Shown here: positions 36,646 through 42,692 of the stretch, piece by piece
Layout of the letters: the number at the start of each line of letters is the position of its first letter
How positions within the stretch are numbered: the first letter of the stretch is position 1
Source of the DNA: Arsenophonus sp048493715
GTDB taxonomy: Bacteria; Pseudomonadota; Gammaproteobacteria; Enterobacterales; Enterobacteriaceae
Direction: 5' to 3'
Assembly: GCA_048493715.1 (NCBI GenBank)
Contig: JBGDCZ010000022.1
Location: forward strand, 1 to 42,692
DNA: 42,692 nucleotides
Translations under genes and position numbers: made by a program
Notes under the pieces: model-generated
What the model was told of the DNA's origin: nothing
Databases searched by the model: none
Seen by the model: only the letters and a program-made list of their open reading frames with translations

Positions 36646-37461
36646 GTGATGTCGCTCCAATCACAGTGGATATCCAATAACATTATGTCTGGTAAAACCA
36701 CTATATCCGGTTCTCTGCGGCAGAAATTTAAGGAAATCATTAATGGAAAAAAATATAACTCATCTGCCCCCGTTTATAGTCTGTACTACATTGCAATCGA
36801 TACAGAGGCAGGTATCACATCGGAGCAATTCGAAACGTTCGTTCAACAGAAAGGTGTATATATTCCTTGCTATCCTGGTCGACTTTGGACTCTATTGCGA
36901 AGTTTACGTGGTGAGCGGGTTGGACAATACCTAATGTTGTTCGAAATAGAAAGTCTTGAACAGCGTAATCGCTATCTAACCAATGACGGCAATAAAACAG
37001 AATTAGCCCATAAATTCTGGCAGCAACAACCACAAAGAATACATGAGATCCTTGCCGAATGGCAACGTTACGGTACTTTTAGCGAACTACCAACCATTTA
37101 CACTGATTATCAACTCCTGGCCGAAAATAAGAAAAGCACTGTCACTTATGGCCCTCGTTATCTAGAACGTCCTAGCCAAGAACCTATCACTAGGATAATA
37201 GGGATCCACAATCTGGCGCTACGAGCTGGGATCAAGCCAGAAACTTTTATTGCTGAAAACCATCCTCGAATCGAGGATTACTCAGGATGGAAATTTCGTC
37301 TGTTAAAAGGTGAACACGGTAATCACCTAGATCAATATGTTGTCATGATGGAGATTGAAGATCTGGCGGCACTTAATTTATTTTATCCCAAACCAGACAC
37401 AGCCACTGATGAAGCTAATAATTTTGCATTAGCGCATCAGGACACTGATGCTGATGTATAA
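36646..37461 (+). CDS. Unrecognised protein with two similar halves (alpha/beta-barrel-like repeat)
   Basis: An intact 271-aa ORF in a region of pseudogenes. I do not recognise the family. It appears to consist of two related halves: residues about 43-115 (VYSLYYIAIDTEAGITSEQF, then GRLWTLLRSLRGERVGQYLM and LFEIESLEQRNRYL) and about 180-255 (ITRIIGIHNLALRAGIKPET, then GWKFRLLKGEHGNHLDQYVV and MMEIEDLAALNLFY). The shared pattern strand - acidic/turn - helix (xxETF or xxEQF) - strand - G-x-x-x-x-Q-Y - hydrophobic strand - helix suggests a duplicated ferredoxin-like, dimeric alpha/beta-barrel domain; this is inference. No signal peptide. The start GTG-ATG (36646/36649) has no strong ribosome binding site. 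It lies 160 bases after the radical SAM remnant on the same strand and may have belonged to the same operon. Confidence 0.65.
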   Translation: MMSLQSQWISNNIMSGKTTISGSLRQKFKEIINGKKYNSSAPVYSLYYIAIDTEAGITSEQFETFVQQKGVYIPCYPGRLWTLLRSLRGERVGQYLMLFEIESLEQRNRYLTNDGNKTELAHKFWQQQPQRIHEILAEWQRYGTFSELPTIYTDYQLLAENKKSTVTYGPRYLERPSQEPITRIIGIHNLALRAGIKPETFIAENHPRIEDYSGWKFRLLKGEHGNHLDQYVVMMEIEDLAALNLFYPKPDTATDEANNFALAHQDTDADV

Positions 37462-37466
37462 AGAAT

Positions 37467-37487
37467 GGAAGCAATTTGCCTCCTTTT
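37467..37487 (+). terminator. Possible weak terminator
   Basis: Six-base stem GGAAGC/GCCTCC with one mismatch, loop AATTT, followed by TTTT. It begins 6 bases after the stop of the preceding ORF. Confidence 0.35.
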
Positions 37488-38471
37488 CCGGCTAACCTCA
37501 GATTTATACTGACTATTTATCAGTAACGGAAAGTTTAACTTAAGTTAACAAGCAACAAATTCACGCCGGACGTAAATAAACACAGTGATCAAGCTCCATA
37601 GTCAAGTTATCACTGCTTATCACTGCTTATCACTGCTTATCACTGCTTGGCAATATAGTTATAAACCATAAAGGATAGTTGATTAAAAAGCGACAAACAA
37701 TAAATTTTTGCTCATCTCAAAGCATAAAAATTAGACAAACAATTTTCGCCAATCATGTAAAAAATTAATATTTTTTAGCATTATTACAAAACGGGTCGTG
37801 AATTGATGTTTCCTTTCCATAAAAATACTTAGAGGCCAAAAACGCTGTTCATCTGGGGCACTTCACCCTAGAGATGTCCAGTACAGAATTCCCGTCTGAT
37901 CTTTTCTTAATACCAGCATCACCTTAGTGCCTTTGCTTGTGGCATAAGCTATTTTCTTCGATTTACAACAGTGCCATATTTTTTATGGCTCCATTTAAAA
38001 ATCATAACTTAGATAGCTAAAATTTTATTCTTAAAACACTAACAATATTAGCCATTTAAAAAATAATAAATGTTTAAATCACTATACCTAATAAAGTATT
38101 AATGAATATAAAATTATTTTATATTTAATTATTAATAAATACTTATCTAATAATCTTTCAATACAGTGATACTAAAAGTTACGACATAAACAGCTAATAA
38201 ATCATCCTTGAAATAAATATTTTAATAAAAATTTAATATATCATTTAATAATAATTTAAAAATAAGGTAAATAAAATTCTATAAACATCACTTATTGTAA
38301 CAATAAATATCATGTAATAAATAATAACCAGAAGCTAAATTTTAAATAAAAATTCCTTACAGAAAAAACAATTTATTATATATCTTAGTATAATGTTAGA
38401 TTCCATGGTATTTATTACATCATATTAATCACATATTAAATTAATAAGCCATTTTAACGATTTTCATTTTT
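37488..38471. other. Gene-free stretch
   Basis: About 1 kb with no supported gene. It contains the 10-bp tandem repeat at 37609-37648. The part 37800-37990 is less AT-rich and gives short stop-broken minus-strand peptides, so it may be an old gene fragment, but I could not name it. From about 38000 onward the sequence is extremely AT-rich. Confidence 0.6.
37609..37648 (+). repeat. Four perfect tandem copies of a 10-bp unit
   Basis: The unit ATCACTGCTT is repeated four times without change. A single inverted CAGTGAT lies just upstream at 37593-37599. No coding role is evident. Confidence 0.95.
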
Positions 38472-39300
38472 CTACCTTATAATATATTTACCTTGAACTT
38501 CTATATTGAAAGGTGCAGGCGGAATAACAAAATCCACTTTCTGTTGCTTACCTAATAATATATTTCCCTTAGATTTATTAATAAATGAAATACCTTTTCC
38601 GTCTCGGGATATCTGAAAAAAATCATTAATGCTTAGAACTGAAATTATATTTTATTGTGATTAATACTTATTAATATATTTTTTATTCGCTCAAATCCTT
38701 TTGATAATAACATACTTTCGGTTTGTATAATATTATTAAGTAGTAATTCTATTTTATCTTTATAATTACATATAATATCTTCTGCCGTACCTAACTCTAA
38801 CATATTAGATGATAGCGCTAAGCTTTCAATATTAGTGGATAAATTCTCCTCTTCTCTTGAACCGATAAAAATATCAGCCTGAATACGACATGTAATATCT
38901 TATATTAAATGATTAGAATACATCTTAATATCAATAAGAATTTCTGATTTATTTGAGTTTATTTTTGATATTATGGACGCCGGATCAGGAAAATAAGTAC
39001 CACTTATAGCTATATTAATAACATACTCTTTTTTACTAGAAATAACTAGCATTAATTTTTTTGTTGTAGCACTTACATCCTTATAATGTGGAAATAACTC
39101 TTGATATAACTTTAGCCCATTAGAAATTAATATTAGTCCTCTTCTTGAGTGACGAAAAAGTTGAACACCTAACTGCCCCCTATTTCCTTCATTCTATTAC
39201 TAAGGGCAGAAGGAGATATACATAATTAATCTGCCGCTTCTTTAAATATTCCTTTTTGGGCAATAGTTATAAATTGCTCAACTATTTTTGAGAAAAACAT
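38472..39300 (-). pseudogene. Decayed LysR-family transcriptional regulator
   Basis: Reading from the ATG at 39300: MFFSKIVEQFITIAQKGIFK and EAAD, then TAA, then LCISPSALSNRMKEI, the LysR N-terminal helix-turn-helix, then a frameshift and QLGVQLFRHSRRGLILIS, the standard end of the DNA-binding domain. The effector domain follows (LMLVISSKKEYVINIAISGT) with a TAA near 38900, more readable sequence to about 38650, and a shifted C-terminal end GKQQKVDFVIPPAPFNIEVQ up to the TAG at 38472. Total length about 275 codons, normal to slightly short for LysR proteins. At least four lesions. No divergently transcribed partner is left next to it; 1.5 kb of gene-free DNA lies upstream. Confidence 0.82.
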
Positions 39301-40835
39301 ATTATCTTCTCTACTAAAAAATTAGATAAAAGAAAAATTTTATTAGAAAAAAAACACAAAACCTATAAATAACCAGGTCAATAATTTTTATTATTTTTAG
39401 AATTCTCAATGTAATAATATATAGTGTAAACTTTTATTTTATCTGAATATAGATGCATATAACTTCTCCCTATCAATTGTTATTACTTCTTATAACTTAT
39501 AAATAATAAAATGTCACATACTTTTTCATTTATTGTTTATTTATCATCAAGTTGTAATCATTTATAGGAACAATAATAAAGTTTTTGAAATTTATCATAT
39601 TTAACAAATTATTATAAAATGTGTAAAAATACATATTTTTTACTTTTTTTAAAAAAATAAGGTGATATTGTAAAATTAATAATTCTTAGTGTATTTAAAT
39701 AAAAAAATAAATAACTATAATATATACATTACGATTAACAAATTATATTTTACTATAGTACATTGCAATTTTTTTAAATTTAATAAAATTTATAAAAAAT
39801 CATGAAATAACTTTTTATTATAACATTACTTTTTGAATAAATACTAATTACCATATTAATATTTATATTATAATGTTAATTAAAAATACTAATTCTATTG
39901 TTACTACAGAATATAATTACTTTCATATAAAATATGATTATTACTCTTATGGATTATATTTCTACTAATTATCATCATATTTTAGCCTTAATTTTTTAAT
40001 TTTATTAGATCAATTTCTGATTTTTATAACTACCTATATATTTATAGGTTGTAAAAAATTCTTAGTTTTTTTTACTCATCCTATATCTACAATACCTCTA
40101 GGTAATCAAATTGACTTTAATAGTTAAAAACATTATTACTTAATCACAACAACAAAAACTATTAAATACCTTTCTAAACTTATTTTGGTTAATTTTAGCT
40201 AAACTAATTTTTGTCTACTTAATTTTTAGCTAAGTTTCAAAAAACCTTATACTTAAAATAAAAGCGATGACATAACGAATTTTTAGTTTAACCCCAATAA
40301 CCGTAGCTAAGGTAAATACAAAAAATTGTCGGTCATAATAAATAACTATCATAAATCAATATGTTAAAGTCGTACAATCGTGCTTATCAAACATGTGATT
40401 AATAACTGTCTTGTAAAAAACAACCAATATCATATCAGCATTTTTAAAATAAATACATATTAAATTACTTGATATCGTTATAAAAAAATAAATTTATAAT
40501 TAAGTATAATCGTATCAAATCTTCTATCATTAAAATGTGATGATACACTAAAATTAATAACATTTAACTACCAAAGAATGAAAATTACATTTAGCAAATT
40601 TTATAACCTTATTTATATCTTAATTATATTAGTGTAGGACTTTACTAGTTTTTAGAAATCATAAAATAAACTTCCGCAAATATGATAAAAATCACAATTT
40701 ATTAATAACAATATATTCTTTCAACTATTAATATAGGTTAAATAAGATAATGTTTCTACAATTGGCGTTGTAATTAGCTATTAAATAATAACAATAATCC
40801 AATACTAATAATAATCAAATATAAGGAAAATGGAT
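39301..40835. other. 1.5-kb AT-rich gene desert
   Basis: Between the LysR remnant and fadH. Stop codons are dense in all frames and no protein remnant, RNA gene, CRISPR or IS end was recognised. Minor structures: a 7-bp AT-rich hairpin at 40032-40049 and two imperfect 16-17-base direct repeats at 40189-40205 and 40219-40235. It is probably fully eroded coding DNA. Confidence 0.6.
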
Positions 40836-42692
40836 ATGCCTCTCTTTCCTCATCTATTTAAACCATTAGACTTAGATTATATGCAATTAAAAAACCGAGT
40901 TATTATGGGCTCTATGCATACTGGACTAGATAGCATCCACAAGCTAGTGTAAGGTTAGCTAAGTTTTATGCAGACCGAGCTAAAAACAATATTGGATTAA
41001 TTATTACCGGCGGGTTCGCACCTAATCACCCTGGTAGACTAACTAAAAATGGAGCAACCTTAATTAGTAAGAAACAAATTATTCACCATCGAAACATTAC
41101 TAGTGTTGTTCATCAAGCCGGTGGAAAAATCACCTTACAGATCCTTCATGCTGGCCGTTATAGCTACCATCCTGATCTAGTTGCCCCTAGTGCATTACAG
41201 GCTAACATTAATCCCTTTTTACCTACACCACTTAGCCATAGTGGTATTCTACAAGCAATTGAAGACTATGCGCATTGTGCCGAACTTACCTGGCAATCAG
41301 GCTATGATGGTGTAGAAATTATGGGTTCAGAAGGTTATTTAATTAACCAATTCATTACTCAATATACTAATCAGCGTGATGATATATGGAGCAGTAGTTA
41401 CCAAAATCGGATCCGATTTCCTATTGAAGTCATTAAAGCAGTTCGGCAACGAATAGGACATAATTTTATTATTTACCGACTGTCTATGCTTGATTTAATC
41501 GAAAAAGGATCCAACTGGGATGAAATTGAGCAATTAGCAAAAGCAATCGAAGCTGCTGCCGGGGCATCAATGATCAGTACAGGTATTGGCTGGCATGAAT
41601 CTCGGATCCCGACTATTACAATGATGGTTCCAAGAGCAGGTTTTGCTTGGGTTACTAAAAAATTGATGGGGAAAATATCCCTCCCTTTGATTACCACTAA
41701 TCGCATCATTCACCTGCAGTTGCCGAGCAAATTTTATCCGATGGCTGTGCTGATTTAGTTTCTATGGCTCGGCCATTCCTTGCCGATGCAGAGTTTATGA
41801 CTAAAGCGGCGGAAAACCACGTGGATGAAATTAATACCTGTATTGCTTGTAATCAAGCCTGTTTAGACCAAATATTTGTTAGCAAACAAGTTTCATGTCT
41901 AGTTAATCAGCGTGCTTGCCATGAGTTAGATTTCCCTTTTCAACCAGTATTAAAAGCAAAAAACATTGCAGTTCGGTGCCGGCCCTGTGGGATTATCATT
42001 TGCTCTAACAGCGGCAGAACGATGTCATCATATTACTTATTTAAACAAGACTGTCAGATCGGTGGTCAACTGAATCTTGCTAAACAAATCCCAGGTAAAA
42101 TAGAATTCCAAGAAACTATTCGCTACTTTCAACGTCAACTGACACTAAAAAATGTTACTATTCATCTAAGAAAAAAAGCTTCTGCTGAACAATTAATCAA
42201 CTTTGATGAGATCATTATTGCCACCGGTGTACTACCAAAAAAAATCAACATATTGAGGGTATCCATCACGCTAGTGTCGTGAATTATTATGGGGTATTAA
42301 AACATCACATTACAATCGGTTCTCGGATAGCAATTATCGGAGCAAGAGGGATCGGCGTTGATATAGCTGAATATCTTTGTCAACAAACCGACCATAAACA
42401 ATTAAATATCGATGCTTTTACCCATCAATGGAACATTGATAACAGTATATCTCAACCAGGTGGAATTTATCCTAACAATGAACAACATCTCTGTTCAGCT
42501 CGTAAAATTTATCTATTACAACGAAAATCAACTCGTGTTGGTGAACACCTTGGAAAAACCACTGGCTGGATACATCGCCTAAACTTACTAAGTCATGGGG
42601 TTACTATGTTGAATGGTGTTAACTACCTGAGTAACCATCTTTAAAGTCAACCTTAAATTTCACTTTTTTGGTTTAAAAAACAGGATTATTTT
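40836..42692 (+). pseudogene. fadH: Frameshifted 2,4-dienoyl-CoA reductase FadH (runs off window)
   Basis: FadH removes double bonds at even positions during beta-oxidation of unsaturated fatty acids and carries FMN, FAD and a 4Fe-4S cluster. The ATG at 40836 has AAGGA 8 bases upstream and starts MPLFPHLFKPLDLDYMQLKN, then SMHTGL. A frameshift near 40950 disrupts the next segment. Readable pieces follow in FadH order: ITLQILHAGRYSYHPDLVAP, GSEGYLINQFITQYTNQRDD, STGIGWHESRIPTIT, a shift near 41720, SMARPFLADAEF, the cluster motif NTCIACNQACLDQIF, a shift near 41975, IGGQLNLAKQIPGK, a shift near 42265, and GKTTGWIHRLNLLSHGV. At least four frameshifts. The family length of about 670 aa means the 3' end lies about 160 bases beyond the window. 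Confidence 0.92.

Noticed and set aside
37800..37990. Possible transposase remnant on the minus strand
   Set aside because: Short readable peptides exist but no transposase motif, inverted repeats or target duplication could be recognised.
40032..40049. Hairpin ACCTATA/TATAGGT as a terminator
   Set aside because: Short AT-rich stem with no adjoining gene and no T run directly after it on either strand.
40189..40235. Two imperfect direct repeats (TTAATTTTAGCTAA-like) as attachment sites or CRISPR-like repeats
   Set aside because: Only two copies, imperfect, in extremely AT-rich DNA, with no integrase or cas gene nearby.
1..42692. CRISPR arrays, insertion sequences or prophage genes
   Set aside because: None seen: no regularly spaced repeats, no transposase or integrase reading frames, no phage structural genes.

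Overview
The window is AT-rich DNA from a gammaproteobacterium of the Enterobacterales. The order dcuA - dsbD - yjdC - tRNA-Phe is the E. coli order (with cutA missing), and the large operon starts behind a JUMPstart/ops element, an enterobacterial hallmark. Most genes outside that operon are broken by frameshifts and in-frame stops, and intergenic DNA is long and very AT-rich. This is the picture of a host-restricted symbiont in active genome reduction (an Arsenophonus/Providencia-like relative would fit; the genus is inference).

Layout. (1) 1-3585, + strand: dcuA remnant with its terminator, intact dsbD, broken yjdC, intact tRNA-Phe(GAA). (2) 3861-27319, - strand: an intact 17-gene Wzx/Wzy-type surface polysaccharide (O-antigen-like) operon, read from a promoter and JUMPstart/ops at about 27.2-27.3 kb down to a wbpM-like gene beside the tRNA. 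(3) 27522-33782, - strand: pseudogenes of a secreted GH3 glycosidase, an IucA/IucC-type siderophore synthetase and a GH65 phosphorylase with its beta-phosphoglucomutase. (4) 33785-37461, + strand: a decayed glycosyltransferase and HemN-like radical SAM pair, then one intact unrecognised ORF with an internal duplication. (5) 37462-42692: AT-rich gene desert holding a decayed LysR regulator (- strand), ending in a frameshifted fadH that runs off the window.

How the operon works (inference from families). WbpA, WbpB, WbpE, WbpD and WbpI convert UDP-GlcNAc to UDP-2,3-diacetamido-mannuronic acid. A fused glutaminase/N-acetyl-sugar amidotransferase probably turns an acetamido group into an acetamidino group; in P. 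aeruginosa that job needs WbpG plus separate HisH/HisF-type proteins, and none are encoded here. A WbpM-type 4,6-dehydratase and an ArnB/PglE-type aminotransferase make a UDP-4-amino-4,6-dideoxy-GlcNAc-type sugar, which a PglC-like phosphoglycosyl transferase may load first onto undecaprenyl phosphate. Three GT4 enzymes would add the remaining sugars, suggesting a repeat of about four residues, with Wzx flipping and Wzy polymerising it. A formyltransferase-like enzyme, a FemAB-like transferase and two paralogous NodB-like proteins probably decorate the glycan.

Most notable points: the fused amidotransferase; a 444-bp block identical between the two NodB-like paralogues although their flanks differ (gene conversion); preservation of the whole operon while nearly everything around it decays; a Fur-box-like site beside the ops element; and the lone intact double-repeat ORF next to a dead radical SAM gene.
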